From the NCBI RefSeq assembly GCF_000297495.1, contig NZ_ALWX01000005.1, forward strand, positions 25,684 to 89,683: a DNA stretch of 64,000 nucleotides. Direction: 5' to 3'. The notes under the pieces are model-generated. The model searched no databases. It was not told where the DNA came from and saw only the letters and a program-made list of their open reading frames with translations. A program made the position numbers and the translations under genes. Positions 28,551-38,805 of the stretch are shown piece by piece. Position 1 is the stretch's first letter. Each line of letters opens with the position of its first letter. This stretch comes from Janibacter hoylei PVAS-1 (GTDB lineage: Bacteria > Actinomycetota > Actinomycetes > Actinomycetales > Dermatophilaceae).

Positions 28551-29732
28551 GTGGATCTCTTCGAGTACCAAGCACGCGACGTGTTCGAGAAGCACGGTGT
28601 CCCGGTTCTTGCCGGCGCCGTCGCCACCACCCCGCAGGAGGCTCGAGCAGCCGCCGAGACCATCGGCCAGAAGAGCGGCGGTGTCACCGTCGTCAAGGCC
28701 CAGGTCAAGACGGGTGGCCGCGGCAAGGCCGGCGGCGTCAAGGTCGCCAAGGCCCCGGAGGAGGCCGAGGCGCACGCCGAGGCCATCTTGGGCATGGACA
28801 TCAAGGGCCACACGGTCCACCAGGTCATGATCGCCCAGGGCGCCCAGATCGCCGAGGAGTACTACTTCTCCATCCTGCTCGACCGGGCCAACCGGACCTA
28901 CCTCGCCATGTGCTCCAAGGAGGGCGGCATGGACATCGAGCAGCTCGCCGTCGAGCGCCCCGAGGCCCTCGCCCGCATCGCGGTCGACCCCAACGTCGGC
29001 ATCGACGACGCCAAGGCCACCGAGATCGTCCAGGCTGCTGGCTTCGACGAGGCCGACCAGGCCAAGATCGCCGACGTCCTCAAGACCCTCTGGGTCGTCT
29101 ACCGCGACGAGGACGCCACGCTCGTCGAGGTCAACCCGCTCGTCAAGACCGAGCAGGGCGACATCGTCGCCCTCGACGGCAAGGTGACCCTCGACGGCAA
29201 CGCGGATTTCCGCCAGCCCGGTCACGCCGCGCTCGAGGACAAGGCCGCGGCCGACCCGCTCGAGGCCAAGGCCAAGGGCCTGGGCCTCAACTACGTCAAG
29301 CTCGACGGCAACGTCGGCATCATCGGCAACGGCGCCGGACTCGTCATGAGTACCCTCGACGTCGTCGCCTACGCCGGTGAGGACTTCACCGGTGGCGCGG
29401 CCAAGCCGGCCAACTTCCTCGACATCGGTGGTGGCGCCTCGGCCGAGGTCATGGCCAACGGCCTCGACGTCATCCTCGGCGACGAGCAGGTCAAGTCCGT
29501 CTTCGTCAACGTCTTCGGTGGCATCACCGCGTGCGACGCGGTCGCGGACGGCATCGTCGGCGCCCTGAAGACCCTCGGCGACTCGGCGAGCAAGCCGCTG
29601 GTCGTGCGACTGGACGGCAACAACGTCGACGAGGGCCGTCGCATCCTCGCCGAGTTCAACCACCCGCTCGTGACCGTCGAGGCCACCATGGACGGCGCCG
29701 CCCGCAAGGCCGCCGAGCTGGCCGCGAAGTAA
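28551..29732 (+). CDS. sucC: Succinyl-CoA synthetase beta subunit (ADP-forming)
   Basis: A 393-residue ATP-grasp subunit. It starts [19 protein letters not shown], the conserved N-terminus, then [17 protein letters not shown] (nucleotide binding), VEVNPLV and the C-terminal [15 protein letters not shown] and [10 protein letters not shown]. With SucD it makes succinate, ATP and CoA from succinyl-CoA in the TCA cycle. GTG start; a TAGTCT -10 box lies about 44 bases upstream, giving a short leader. SucD follows after 18 bases. Confidence 0.95.
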   Translation: MDLFEYQARDVFEKHGVPVLAGAVATTPQEARAAAETIGQKSGGVTVVKAQVKTGGRGKAGGVKVAKAPEEAEAHAEAILGMDIKGHTVHQVMIAQGAQIAEEYYFSILLDRANRTYLAMCSKEGGMDIEQLAVERPEALARIAVDPNVGIDDAKATEIVQAAGFDEADQAKIADVLKTLWVVYRDEDATLVEVNPLVKTEQGDIVALDGKVTLDGNADFRQPGHAALEDKAAADPLEAKAKGLGLNYVKLDGNVGIIGNGAGLVMSTLDVVAYAGEDFTGGAAKPANFLDIGGGASAEVMANGLDVILGDEQVKSVFVNVFGGITACDAVADGIVGALKTLGDSASKPLVVRLDGNNVDEGRRILAEFNHPLVTVEATMDGAARKAAELAAK

Positions 29733-29750
29733 AGGACGACTGAAACAGAC

Positions 29751-30641
29751 ATGGCAATCTTCCTCACCGCTGACTCCAAGGTCATCGTCCAGGGCATGAC
29801 CGGCTCGGAGGGCATGAAGCACACGACGCGCATGCTCGCCTCGGGCACCAACGTCGTGGGCGGCGTCAACCCCAAGAAGGCCGGCCAGAGCGTCGACTTC
29901 CCCGACGGCCAGTCCGTCCCCGTCTTCGGCTCCGTCGCCGACGCGATCAAGAAGACGGGCGCCGACGTGTCCGTCGTCTTCGTGCCGCCGGCCTTCGCCA
30001 AGTCCGCCGTCATCGAGGCCATCGACGCCGAGATCGGTCTCGCCGTCGTCATCACCGAGGGCATCCCCGTCAAGGACACCGCGGAGTTCTACAACTACTC
30101 CGTCGGCAAGGCCACGCGGATCATCGGCCCCAACTGCCCCGGCCTCATCAGCCCCGGCAAGTCCAATGCCGGCATCATCCCGGCCGACATCGCCGGCTCC
30201 GGCCGGATCGGCCTCGTGTCCAAGTCGGGCACGCTGACCTACCAGATGATGTACGAGCTGCGTGAGTTCGGCTTCTCCACCGGTGTCGGCATCGGCGGCG
30301 ACCCGATCATCGGGACGACGCACATCGACTGCCTCGAGGCCTTCGAGGCCGACCCCGAGACCGACGCGATCGTCATGATCGGCGAGATCGGTGGCGACGC
30401 AGAGGAGCGTGCGGCGGCCTACATCAAGGAGCACGTCACCAAGCCGGTCGTCGGCTACGTCGCGGGCTTCACCGCCCCGGAGGGCAAGACCATGGGCCAC
30501 GCCGGCGCCATCGTCTCCGGCTCCTCCGGTACGGCCGCGGCCAAGAAGGAGGCCCTCGAGGCCGCTGGCGTCAAGGTCGGCAAGACGCCGTCCGAGACGG
30601 CCGACCTCATGCGCGAGATCATGCAGGGCCTGTCCAAGTAG
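29751..30641 (+). CDS. sucD: Succinyl-CoA synthetase alpha subunit
   Basis: A 296-residue CoA-binding subunit. It has the N-terminal Rossmann region [29 protein letters not shown], and the phosphohistidine site in [18 protein letters not shown] (His near residue 247). An AAAGGA site lies before the ATG. It is in an operon with sucC, and a strong terminator follows. Confidence 0.95.
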   Translation: MAIFLTADSKVIVQGMTGSEGMKHTTRMLASGTNVVGGVNPKKAGQSVDFPDGQSVPVFGSVADAIKKTGADVSVVFVPPAFAKSAVIEAIDAEIGLAVVITEGIPVKDTAEFYNYSVGKATRIIGPNCPGLISPGKSNAGIIPADIAGSGRIGLVSKSGTLTYQMMYELREFGFSTGVGIGGDPIIGTTHIDCLEAFEADPETDAIVMIGEIGGDAEERAAAYIKEHVTKPVVGYVAGFTAPEGKTMGHAGAIVSGSSGTAAAKKEALEAAGVKVGKTPSETADLMREIMQGLSK

Positions 30642-30660
30642 TCCCGGACATCCCACGCGT

Positions 30661-30697
30661 GAAGGGGGACGACGACCACGGGTCGTCGTCCCCCTTC
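30661..30697 (+). terminator. Terminator after sucCD
   Basis: A 17-bp perfect stem GAAGGGGGACGACGACC with its complement at 30681-30697 and a three-base loop, 20 bases after the sucD stop. Confidence 0.72.
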
Positions 30698-30819
30698 GCC
30701 ATGTCCTGACGAAGACCTGACGAAGTCGGGAGATGCCCGTGGGGTCCTCGTCATCTTGACCTCCTAGCGTGCCAAAGGCCCTGCCCCGGGGCCACCACCC
30801 CTGCACGAGGAGATCTCGC

Positions 30820-31638
30820 ATGTCCCGGACCACGATGCTGGCCGCCGGTGCGCTCGCCGCCGCCGGCCTGCTCCTGTCGACGGGTGCCCAGGCGGCGCCC
30901 GCCACGCCCGAGCCCACCCCGCAGGCCGAGGCGGCCGGCATCACCGAGCCGGGCGAGGCGGCGATGGGCTGGCGGCAGCGCGACGTCCGGACCCGCTCCC
31001 AGGTCGCGGCCGCCGTGCCCGCCGGGGTCCCGGGCATCGACGTCTCCAACTGGCAGGGCCAGGTCGACTGGGCCGGTCAGTGGGGTGCCGGCAAGCGCTT
31101 CGCCTACGTCAAGGCGACGGAGGGCACGACGTACACGAGCCCCTCCTTCGGCCACCAGTACACCGGCTCCTACGCCCAGGGCTTCATCCGCGGCGCCTAC
31201 CACTTCGCGCTGCCCGACAGCTCGAGCGGGACCACCCAGGCCAACCACTTCGTCGACCACGGTGGCGGCTGGAGCGCCGACGGCAAGACCCTGCCCGGCG
31301 CCCTCGACATGGAGTGGAACCCCTACGGCGCCACCTGCTACGGCAAGACGCAGACGCAGTTGCGCACCTGGATCAACGACTTCCTCACCCAGTACAGGTC
31401 GCGCACGGGCCGCTACCCGGTCATCTACACGGCGACGAGCTGGTGGACGCAGTGCGTCGGCAGCGACACGACGATCCCGACGAAGTCACCGCTGTGGATC
31501 GCTCGCTACTCGTCGACGCGGGGCACGTTGCCGACCGGTTGGCCCACGCACACCTTCTGGCAGTACAGCGACACCCCGATCGACCAGAACGTGTGGAACG
31601 GCACCCTCGAGCGCCTGCGGTACTTCGCCGCGAACTGA
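30820..31638 (+). CDS. Secreted GH25 family lysozyme
   Basis: A 272-residue protein with a signal peptide (TTMLAAGALAAAGLLLSTGA, cut after AQA) and a GH25 domain. The domain has GIDVSNWQGQVDW, FAYVKATEGTTY, GAYHFALPD, GALDMEWNPYG (catalytic Asp-x-Glu) and FWQYSDTP. It would hydrolyse the MurNAc-GlcNAc bond of peptidoglycan outside the cell. GAGGAG lies eight bases before the ATG at 30820. About 120 bases upstream of it hold no clear promoter to my eye apart from TAGCGT near 30765. Confidence 0.88.
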   Translation: MSRTTMLAAGALAAAGLLLSTGAQAAPATPEPTPQAEAAGITEPGEAAMGWRQRDVRTRSQVAAAVPAGVPGIDVSNWQGQVDWAGQWGAGKRFAYVKATEGTTYTSPSFGHQYTGSYAQGFIRGAYHFALPDSSSGTTQANHFVDHGGGWSADGKTLPGALDMEWNPYGATCYGKTQTQLRTWINDFLTQYRSRTGRYPVIYTATSWWTQCVGSDTTIPTKSPLWIARYSSTRGTLPTGWPTHTFWQYSDTPIDQNVWNGTLERLRYFAAN

Positions 31639-31648
31639 TCACCGACGG

Positions 31649-31690
31649 GCGGGGCGGTGCCGTGTGGCGAGACGCACGGTGCCGCCCCGC
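31649..31690 (+). terminator. Hairpin terminator after the GH25 gene
   Basis: Stem arms at 31649-31664 and 31675-31690 (GCGGGGCGG...CCGCCCCGC, with an internal two-base mismatch), just after the lysozyme stop and before the FMN riboswitch promoter region. Confidence 0.5.
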
Positions 31691-31740
31691 TCGCGTGCGA
31701 GTACGCTCGGGGGCGTACGAGTCAGTCGTACGCGTGCTCC

Positions 31741-31855
31741 GGGGTCGGTGTAATTCCGAGCCGGCGGTGACAGTCCGCGAGCCCGTCCTCTCGAGGTCGG
31801 GTTGAGCTGGTGGGACTCCAGCACCGACGGTGAAAGTCCGGATGGGAGGCAGCAC
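31741..31855 (+). promoter_or_regulatory. FMN riboswitch (RFN element)
   Basis: Conserved RFN blocks appear in order: GGGGTCGGTGTAATTCCGA, CCGGCGGTGACAGTCCGCGA, GGGACTCCAGCACCGACGGT and GAAAGTCCGGATGGGAGGCA. It stands 137 bases before ribD. FMN binding should reduce expression of the rib operon. A TACGCT box at 31702-31707 may be its promoter. Confidence 0.93.
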
Positions 31856-31991
31856 GCGGCGGCGCGGTCGTGCCGTGCGTGGTGACCCATCGCGGCCGAC
31901 GTCACCGGGTCTCCCGGTGCTTCGCGCACGCCGTCACGCCCTTGGCGTGCCTCCCTGCACCCGTGGTCCGCGTCGGACCACGGAGAGGCAG

Positions 31992-33083
31992 ATGCAGGGA
32001 CCGATGACCACCGAGCAGGCGATGGCGCGTGCCGTCGACCTGGCGGCCCGCGGTCTGGGCCACACGGCCCCCAACCCCGTCGTCGGGTGCGTCGTGCTCG
32101 ACGCCGACGGCGCACCGGTCGGCGAAGGGTGGCACGCCCGGGCCGGCGGCCCCCACGCCGAGGTCGTCGCGCTGGCCGCCGCGGGAGAGGCCGCGCGCGG
32201 GGGCACGGCGGTCGTCACCCTCGAGCCCTGCCGCCACGCCGGCCGGACCGGCCCGTGCACCACAGCCCTGCTCGACGCCGGCATCGCCCGGGTGGTCGTC
32301 GCGGTGCCGGACCCCACCGCCGCTGCTGGTGGGGGAGCGGACGTGCTGCGGGACCACGGGATCGAGGTCGTCGAAGGTGTCGGGCGAGAGGCCGCCACCC
32401 ACGTCAACCGGGCCTGGCTGCACGCCGTGAGGACCGGACGTCCGTACGTCACGTGGAAGCTCGCGAGCACCCTCGACGGGCGCACCGCCGCCGCCGACGG
32501 GACGAGTCGCTGGATCACCGGGCCCACGGCCCGCGAGGCGGTGCACCGGCTGCGCGCGGAGCGTGACGCGGTCCTCGTGGGGGCCGGCACCCTGCGTGCC
32601 GACGACCCGCACCTGGCCGTGCGCGGGGTCGAGGGCGCGACCCAGCCGCTGCGGGTCGTCGTCGACACCCGCGCCGAGATCGAGCCGACCGCCCGTGTCC
32701 TCGACGACGCGGCCCCGACCCTCGTCGCGGTCGCCGAGGGAGCCGACACGGCGCGACTGACCGACGCGGGGGTCGACGTGCTCGCTCTACCCGTGGGGGA
32801 GCGCGGCATCGACCCCGCGGCGCTCCTCGCCGGGCTCCACGCGCGGGGCGTGCGCTCCGTGCTGCTCGAGGGCGGCGCCCGTCTCGCCGCCTCCTTCGTC
32901 GCGGCCGACCTCGTCGACGAGGTCGTCGCCCACTTCGCGCCGGCACTGCTCGGGGCCGGCGCGCCGGTCCTCGGGGACGCCGGCATCACCACCATGACCG
33001 AGGCGCTGCGCCTCACCACCACCGACGTCACGCGGCTCGGCGACGACATCGCCGTCACGGCCGCCGTGAGGAGGGAGCACTGA
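31992..33083 (+). CDS. ribD: Bifunctional riboflavin deaminase/reductase RibD
   Basis: A 363-residue enzyme with an N-terminal CMP/dCMP-type deaminase. HTAPNPVVGCVV comes first, the zinc site is in GPHAEVVAL (HAE), and the two Cys are in EPCRHAGRTGPC. The reductase domain follows: VTWKLASTLDGRTAAADGTS, ITGP, and LLEGGARLAASF. It performs the second and third steps from the GTP cyclohydrolase II product. GGAGAGG lies just before the ATG at 31992; ATG 32004 is an alternative. The stop overlaps the ribE ATG. Confidence 0.92.
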   Translation: MQGPMTTEQAMARAVDLAARGLGHTAPNPVVGCVVLDADGAPVGEGWHARAGGPHAEVVALAAAGEAARGGTAVVTLEPCRHAGRTGPCTTALLDAGIARVVVAVPDPTAAAGGGADVLRDHGIEVVEGVGREAATHVNRAWLHAVRTGRPYVTWKLASTLDGRTAAADGTSRWITGPTAREAVHRLRAERDAVLVGAGTLRADDPHLAVRGVEGATQPLRVVVDTRAEIEPTARVLDDAAPTLVAVAEGADTARLTDAGVDVLALPVGERGIDPAALLAGLHARGVRSVLLEGGARLAASFVAADLVDEVVAHFAPALLGAGAPVLGDAGITTMTEALRLTTTDVTRLGDDIAVTAAVRREH

Positions 33084-33694
33084 TGTTCACCGGGATCGTC
33101 GAGGAGCTCGGGGAGGTGGTCGCCATCGTGCCGGGGGAGGAGTCCAGCCGGATCACGGTGCGCGGCGCCGTCACCACCAACGAGGCCGCCCACGGGGCGT
33201 CGATCGCCGTCAACGGCGCGTGCCTCACCGTCACCGACCACGAGCCGCAGGGGGGCGAGGTCACCTTCGACGTCATGGCGGAGAGCCTGCGGCGCTCCGC
33301 CCTGGGCGATCTGGTCGTCGGCGACGCGGTCAACCTCGAGCGCGCCATGGTCCTCGGTGCCCGTCTGGACGGGCACCTCGTGCAGGGGCACGTCGACGGC
33401 ACGGCGACGATCCTCGAGCGGCGGCCGGGCGATGCCTGGGAGGAGGTGCGCCTCTCCCTCGCGCCGGAGCTGGCTCCCTTCGTCGTGGACAAGGGCTCGA
33501 TCTGCCTCGACGGGGTGAGCCTGACCCTGACCCGGGTCGGCGACGACCACGTCGAGGTCGCCCTCATCCCCACGACGCTGCAGCTGACCACCCTGGGGCG
33601 CAAGGGCGTCGGTGACCGGGTCAACGTCGAGGTCGACGTCCTCGGCAAGTACGTGCAGCGTCTGTTCACCCTCGACACCAAGGACCCGCGATGA
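33083..33694 (+). CDS. ribE: Riboflavin synthase alpha chain
   Basis: A 203-residue trimeric enzyme with two homologous lumazine-binding halves. It begins MFTGIVEELGEV, with VNGACLTVTD and LGARLDGHLVQGHVDGTA in the first half and VDKGSICLDGVSLTLTRV opening the second. It converts two lumazines to riboflavin. It starts inside the ribD stop (TGATG) and its stop region overlaps the ribBA start. Confidence 0.93.
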   Translation: MFTGIVEELGEVVAIVPGEESSRITVRGAVTTNEAAHGASIAVNGACLTVTDHEPQGGEVTFDVMAESLRRSALGDLVVGDAVNLERAMVLGARLDGHLVQGHVDGTATILERRPGDAWEEVRLSLAPELAPFVVDKGSICLDGVSLTLTRVGDDHVEVALIPTTLQLTTLGRKGVGDRVNVEVDVLGKYVQRLFTLDTKDPR

Positions 33695-34937
33695 CCCACG
33701 ACGAGACCCTGCTCGACCCGATCGAGAGCGCGATCGAGGCGATCGCCGACGGTCGGCCCGTGCTCGTCGTCGACGACGCCGACCGGGAAAACGAGGGCGA
33801 CATCATCTTCGCCGCCGACGCGGCCACCGACGAGCTCATGGGCCTGACGGTGCGCCTGGGCAGCGGGGTCATCTGCGTGGCGATGACCGGCGGTGACCTC
33901 GACCGGCTCGCGCTGCCCCCGATGACGGCCATCAACGAGGACGCCAAGGGCACCGCCTACTCCGTCTCGGTCGACGCCCGCGAGGGAGTGACGACGGGCA
34001 TCAGCGCCGCCGACCGCGCGCGGACCGCCCGCCTGCTCGCCGACCCGGCGACGGGGCGGGAGGACCTCGCCCGTCCGGGGCACGTCTTCCCCCCTGCGTG
34101 CCCGGGACGGCGGCGTGCTCGTGCGGCGCGGCCACACCGAGGCGGCAGTCGACCTGTGCCGGCTGGCCGGTCGGACCCCGGCCGGCGTCATCTGCGAAGT
34201 CGTCGAGGAGGACGGCTCGATGTCGCGCCTGCCGCAGCTGCGCCGCCTCGCCGACGAGCGGTGCTGGCCCCTCGTGAGCATCGCCGACCTCGTCGACCTG
34301 CGGCGCCGCTCCGAGGCCCTCGTCGACAGGGTCGTCTCGACCCGACTGCCCACGGCCGCAGGCGAGTTCACCGCCCACGGCTACCGCAGCCAGGTCGACG
34401 GCAGCGAGCACGTCGCCCTCGTCCGCGGCCACGTCTCCGCGGACGTCCCGCTCGTGCGGGTGCACAGCGAGTGCCTGACGGGGGACGTCTTCGGGTCGCT
34501 GCGGTGCGACTGCGGGCCGCAGCTCGAGGCGGCCCAGGCGGCCGTCGTCGGCAGGCCGGCGCGGGGGTCGTCGTCTACGTCCGCGGGCACGAAGGGCGCG
34601 GCATCGGCCTCGTCGACAAGCTACGGGCCTACGCCGCCCAGGACGAGGGGGCCGACACCGTCGACGCCAATGCCGACCTGGGTCTGCCGGTCGACGCCCG
34701 CGACTACACGCACGCCGCGCAGGTCCTGCGCGACCTGGGCATCACGCGCGCGCGCCTGCTGAGCAACAACCCGGCGAAGGTCGCGGCGCTCACCGCGCTC
34801 GGGGTCGAGGTCGTCGAGCGGGTGCCGCTGCCGCCGAGCGTCACGAGCGACAACCTGCACTACCTGCGCACCAAGCGCGACCGGATGGGACACGACCTGC
34901 CGTGTCTGCCGGACCACCACGACGAAGGGAGCACGCG

Positions 34938-34941
<4 letters not shown>
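33691..34941 (+). CDS. ribBA: DHBP synthase/GTP cyclohydrolase II fusion, two compensating frame breaks
   Basis: RibB (3,4-dihydroxy-2-butanone-4-phosphate synthase: [26 protein letters not shown]) is fused to RibA (GTP cyclohydrolase [22 protein letters not shown] with zinc Cys, [11 protein letters not shown]). An extra C at 34089-34094 shifts the frame, and a one-base loss near 34551 restores it, so the 416-codon frame is open but reads nonsense between. Repaired, both domains are complete. Fourth product step genes adjoin on both sides. Confidence 0.92.
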
Positions 34942-35409
<468 letters not shown>

Positions 35410-35469
35410 CGCACGCCACGTCGGTGCAGGTGCTGACGGCGCACACACCGCGGGGCTAGCCTTGCGCTG

Positions 35470-35512
35470 CAGCGCCGACCCGGTCGATCCCCCTGCTCCC
35501 GGGTCGGCGCTG
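35470..35512. terminator. Bidirectional hairpin terminator
   Basis: A 14-bp perfect stem (CAGCGCCGACCCGG with its complement at 35499-35512) around a 15-base loop, between convergent ribH and the sigma-partner gene. Confidence 0.68.
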
Positions 35513-35529
35513 TCCGCGCCTGCCGACGG

Positions 35530-36318
35530 TCAGGAGGCGTTGCTCGTCGCGAGCAGGTCGACGTCGCCGAGCGCCGACTGCGCGACCTGGCGCATCTCCT
35601 CCGACGTGTAGCTCTTGCCGTCGAGCTCGGCCACCGTGAGGTACGAGGTCGAGCTGCCCCGCGTCGCCTCGACCCACCAGTAGGTCGCGCCGTCCTCCCC
35701 ACGGGCGTGCCACGAGCGGAAGGTCGCCCCTCCGGGCAGGTCCTCGGTGACCCGCTGGGTCACCGAGTAACTCTCCTCGCACAGGGCCACGGCCTGATCG
35801 ATCGCCTCGGTGGGCGGCGTCGAGGCGCCGGAGGTCGTCGTCCCGATCCACTGCCCGGAGACGACCCTGCCGTCGTCGAGCGTCGAGACGCGACGGTCCC
35901 AGGAGTCCGACTGCGGGGTCTGGAAGCACTGCCCGTCGGGCTCGGTGCTGCCCTGGGTGCTCGCGACCGGCAGGCCGAGGGCGGCGGACCACTCGTCGGA
36001 GTCGAGCATCTGCAGGGCCGGGTCCCCGGTCGCCGTCGAGGTCGCAGCCGGCGGGGTGCTGCCGACGCCCTCGCGGACGAGGAGGGTGGCGCCGGTGGCG
36101 ACGAGGGCCGAGGCCGCGAGCCCCGCGATGACGGTGAAGGACCGGCGACGCCGCCGGCGCAGGTCGCGGGGTGCTCCGCCCGCCGTCGACCGAGCCCGGA
36201 CGAAGGCGGGCTCGGGCAGCGGCTCGGCCGCCACGTCGTCCATGAGCGACATGAGGGCGCCGCGCACGCGCGCGTCGTCCTCGGGGCCCCACGGGGTGTC
36301 GTCGTGCGCGTCACTCAT
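35530..36318 (-). CDS. Membrane protein paired with an ECF sigma factor
   Basis: A 262-residue protein with a cytoplasmic N-terminus of about 60 residues (acidic, then RRRRRR), one TM helix (about 62-82) and an extracytoplasmic domain. The ATG overlaps the sigma factor stop by eight bases. The layout is that of an anti-sigma or co-regulator, but there is no zinc anti-sigma HxxxCxxC motif. The outer domain contains two Cys residues about 60 apart. Its role in sensing is inferred from position only. Confidence 0.65.
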   Translation of the reverse strand: MSDAHDDTPWGPEDDARVRGALMSLMDDVAAEPLPEPAFVRARSTAGGAPRDLRRRRRRSFTVIAGLAASALVATGATLLVREGVGSTPPAATSTATGDPALQMLDSDEWSAALGLPVASTQGSTEPDGQCFQTPQSDSWDRRVSTLDDGRVVSGQWIGTTTSGASTPPTEAIDQAVALCEESYSVTQRVTEDLPGGATFRSWHARGEDGATYWWVEATRGSSTSYLTVAELDGKSYTSEEMRQVAQSALGDVDLLATSNAS

Positions 36319-36817
36319 CGGGCTCCTCCTTGTCGCCGAGTGCGGTGGTCAACTGGGCCCTACCGCGGTGCAGACGGGCCTTGATCGTGCCGGGTGGTGA
36401 CCCGGTCTGTCGGGAGATCTCGTCGACGGACAGGTCGGCGAGGTAGTGCAGGGCGAGGGTCTCGCGCACCTCCGGGCCGAGGGTGCGCAGGGCCGCGACG
36501 ATCGCGACCCGGTCCTCGCTGGGCTCGCGGGGGGTGCTCGGCTCGCCGTGCCGCTCCATCGCGGTGGTCCGGTTGGTGTCCTTGCGCCATGCGGAGATCG
36601 CTATGCGTCGGGCCACGGTCCGCACCCAGGCGCCCGGCTCGTCCGCGGCTCGTACCTGGTCCCACCGCTGCCATGCCCGGGCGAAGGCCTCCTGGGTGGA
36701 GTCCCGCGCCAGCTCGAGGTCGCCCGTGGAGGCGTACACGAGATGGACGACGCGTTGCGCCGTGGAGCGGTAGAAGTCGTCGAACTCGGCCTCCGCCGAA
36801 GCATCGCCTCCCTTCAT
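36311..36817 (-). CDS. ECF RNA polymerase sigma factor, SigE-like family
   Basis: A 168-residue group 4 sigma factor. Region 2 is FDDFYRSTAQRVVHLVYAST through DSTQEAFARAWQRWDQV. Region 4 is LRTLGPEVRETLALHYLADLSVDEIS with the helix-turn-helix QTGSPPGTIKARLHRGR. The ATG at 36817 has GGAGG five bases before it. A likely self-regulated promoter, CAACC-N16-CGTCT, lies immediately upstream. It is co-transcribed with the overlapping membrane protein. Confidence 0.87.
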   Translation of the reverse strand: MKGGDASAEAEFDDFYRSTAQRVVHLVYASTGDLELARDSTQEAFARAWQRWDQVRAADEPGAWVRTVARRIAISAWRKDTNRTTAMERHGEPSTPREPSEDRVAIVAALRTLGPEVRETLALHYLADLSVDEISRQTGSPPGTIKARLHRGRAQLTTALGDKEEPDE

Positions 36818-36825
36818 CACCCCTC

Positions 36826-36854
36826 CAGACGCACGTCGGGGCACCTCGGTTGCC
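36826..36854 (-). promoter_or_regulatory. Candidate ECF-type promoter before the sigma gene
   Basis: On the minus strand GGCAACC (36848-36854) and CGTCTG (36826-36831) are separated by 16 bases. CAACC/CGTC boxes are typical of ECF sigma recognition, and the site directly precedes the sigma gene, suggesting autoregulation. Confidence 0.45.
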
Positions 36855-36928
36855 CCCCGGAAGAAATCTTTTCGTGACCCACGGCTGGCCTCCACCACAC
36901 ACCCGGCCCCGTCGGTGACGATGGGGGT

Positions 36929-38093
36929 GTGACGGTGATGGAACTCATCCGGTCGGCCACGACCGGGGACGACGCTACCCGCAGACGACCTGACCTGCGG
37001 GCAGCAGCCGCTGGTGCGCTCACCGCCCTCGCCGGATGGTTCGTCGTCGTCATCGTCGTCCTGCTCGGTGCCCTCGCCGTGCCCCGTGCCACCGCCGGCA
37101 TCGGTGACGCGCTCGGCTCGGGCAGTCTGCTCTGGCTCGTGCTCGGTGGCGCCCGCCTCCACCTGGGGGAGGGGCACGCTCGCGCTCACCCCTCTCCTCG
37201 GGCCGTTGCTGCTCGTCCTGCTCGCACGCGCCGGCGCCCGACGCGGCCTGGCCGACGACGCCGACGGCGTGGAGCAGGGCAGCTGGCTGGCCGGCTACGC
37301 CGGGGTCGGGGTGCTCACGGCACTCCTCGGGCTGCTCTCGCCCGCCGGGCCCGTCCTCGTCAGCCTCGTGCTGCCCGTGCTCGCCGTCCCCGCGCTCGGC
37401 CTCCTCCTGGCGCAAGGCGCCCCCTCGAGGGTCGGGGAGCTGTGGGACCGCGCGCCGGTCTCCGTGCGGCGCGGCCTGCTGCCGGGCGCGAAGGGAGCGG
37501 CCCTCCTCCTCGGGCTGGGCTCGCTCCTCGTCGTCGTCGCGACCCTCGTCCACATCGGCCGGGTCACCCACATCCACGCCGAGCTCGAGACCGGGCTCCT
37601 CGGCGGGCTCGCCCTCGTGCTGCTCCAGGTGATGCTGCTGCCCAACCTCGGCATCTGGGCGCTCTCGCTCGCTGCCGGCCCGGGCTTCTCGACGGCGGGC
37701 GGGGCCATGACGACGTGGTCGAGCGCGGAGGCCGGGCTGCTGCCCATGGTGCCGGTGCTCGCCGCCCAGCCGCAGCCCGGGCCCATGCCGTGGGTCGCCC
37801 ACCTGCTCGTCCTGCTCCCGCTCGTCGCCGGAGCCTGGATCGGTCGCGAGACCCTCTCGCGGGTCCCGCGCCTGGCGCCCACGCAGTCCAAGCTGGCGGC
37901 AGTCCTCGCGGCCGTGGTCGTGGCGGCACTGGGTGTCGCGCTGCTCGACGGGCTCGCCGGAGGGTCGCTCGGCGCGATGCGGCTGGCCCACCTCGGCGCG
38001 CCGGCCGTCAGCCTCGCCCTGGTGCTCGTCCTCGAGCTCGCTGCCGGTGCGCTCGTCGTGCTCGCCCGCGACTGGTGGCTCCTGCGGCGCTGA
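36929..38093 (+). CDS. DUF6350 polytopic membrane protein, frameshifted
   Basis: About 388 residues with roughly nine hydrophobic segments. It begins VTVMELIRSATTGDDATRRR and has AAGALTALAGWFVVVIVVLL as TM1. Between 37165 and 37174 (two G runs) one extra G breaks the frame; repair joins GARLHLG to GTLALTPLLGPL. DUF6350 proteins commonly precede purN in Actinobacteria, as here. No function is known. The GTG is six bases after GACGAT. Confidence 0.78.
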
Positions 38094-38146
38094 GCACCAC
38101 CCACCGAGCGGTAGCGTGATCAGCACGTCGTCGGGGAGGTGGGCTC

Positions 38147-38785
38147 GTGGTCCGTCCAGCGCTGGCCCTCGCCCTGACGGCTGTCGTGATCGCCGGCTGC
38201 ACCCGCACGGACTGGCACGAGCCCCCCGCCCGCACCGAGACGGTGACGGCGAGTCCCACGACCGACCCGACGACCACCCGCACCGAGACGGCGGCGACGA
38301 GCTCCACGACCGACCCGACGACGGCCCGCTCCGGGCCGGCGACCATCCCCGCCCCAGGGCGGCTGCGGGCGTCGACGTCGACCGCCGGCTTCGTCTCGCC
38401 GAGCGGCAAGATCGCCTGCACGCTGTCGGCGGGGGAGACCCCCTTCGCCCGCTGCGACCTGCGCTCCGGCAGCCTGCCGGTACCCCCGGAGGTCCGCGGC
38501 GAGTGCATCCACGACAGCGGCACGAGCATGGTCGTCGACGGTGACGGAGCCCGGCCGGGGTGCGTCAGCGACGCCGTGCAGGGGCAGTCGACGACCGAGG
38601 CCCGGGCCGCGGGCTGGTGGCGCGAGGACTTCGGCGAGGGCAGCCTCGGCGAGGCGGTGCTGCCGTACTCCCGTGCCCTCGACGTCGGCGACGGCGTCGG
38701 CTGCGAGAGCCGGACCACCGGCATGACCTGCCGGGTCGGGGAGCACGGCTTCACGATCAACGACACGGCGTACACCACGTGGTGA
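38147..38785 (+). CDS. Putative lipoprotein, hypothetical
   Basis: A 212-residue protein with a lipobox signal peptide (ALALTAVVIAGC, Cys at 18). A Thr-rich linker with an internal duplication follows (RTETVTASPTTDPTT and RTETAATSSTTDPTT). The folded domain of about 130 residues has six Cys, including SPSGKIACTL and PFARCDLR. Similar SPSGNIGC...-type secreted domains occur widely in Actinobacteria without assigned function. GGGAGG stands seven bases before the GTG. Confidence 0.7.
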   Translation: MVRPALALALTAVVIAGCTRTDWHEPPARTETVTASPTTDPTTTRTETAATSSTTDPTTARSGPATIPAPGRLRASTSTAGFVSPSGKIACTLSAGETPFARCDLRSGSLPVPPEVRGECIHDSGTSMVVDGDGARPGCVSDAVQGQSTTEARAAGWWREDFGEGSLGEAVLPYSRALDVGDGVGCESRTTGMTCRVGEHGFTINDTAYTTW

Positions 38786-38805
38786 CCGCCTCCTAGACTC
38801 GCGGG

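Noticed and set aside
27456..31049. A 1197-codon open frame on the minus strand across sucCD
   Set aside because: Only the lipase part up to 28382 has family motifs. The rest is opposite sucC and sucD and reflects high-GC codon structure.
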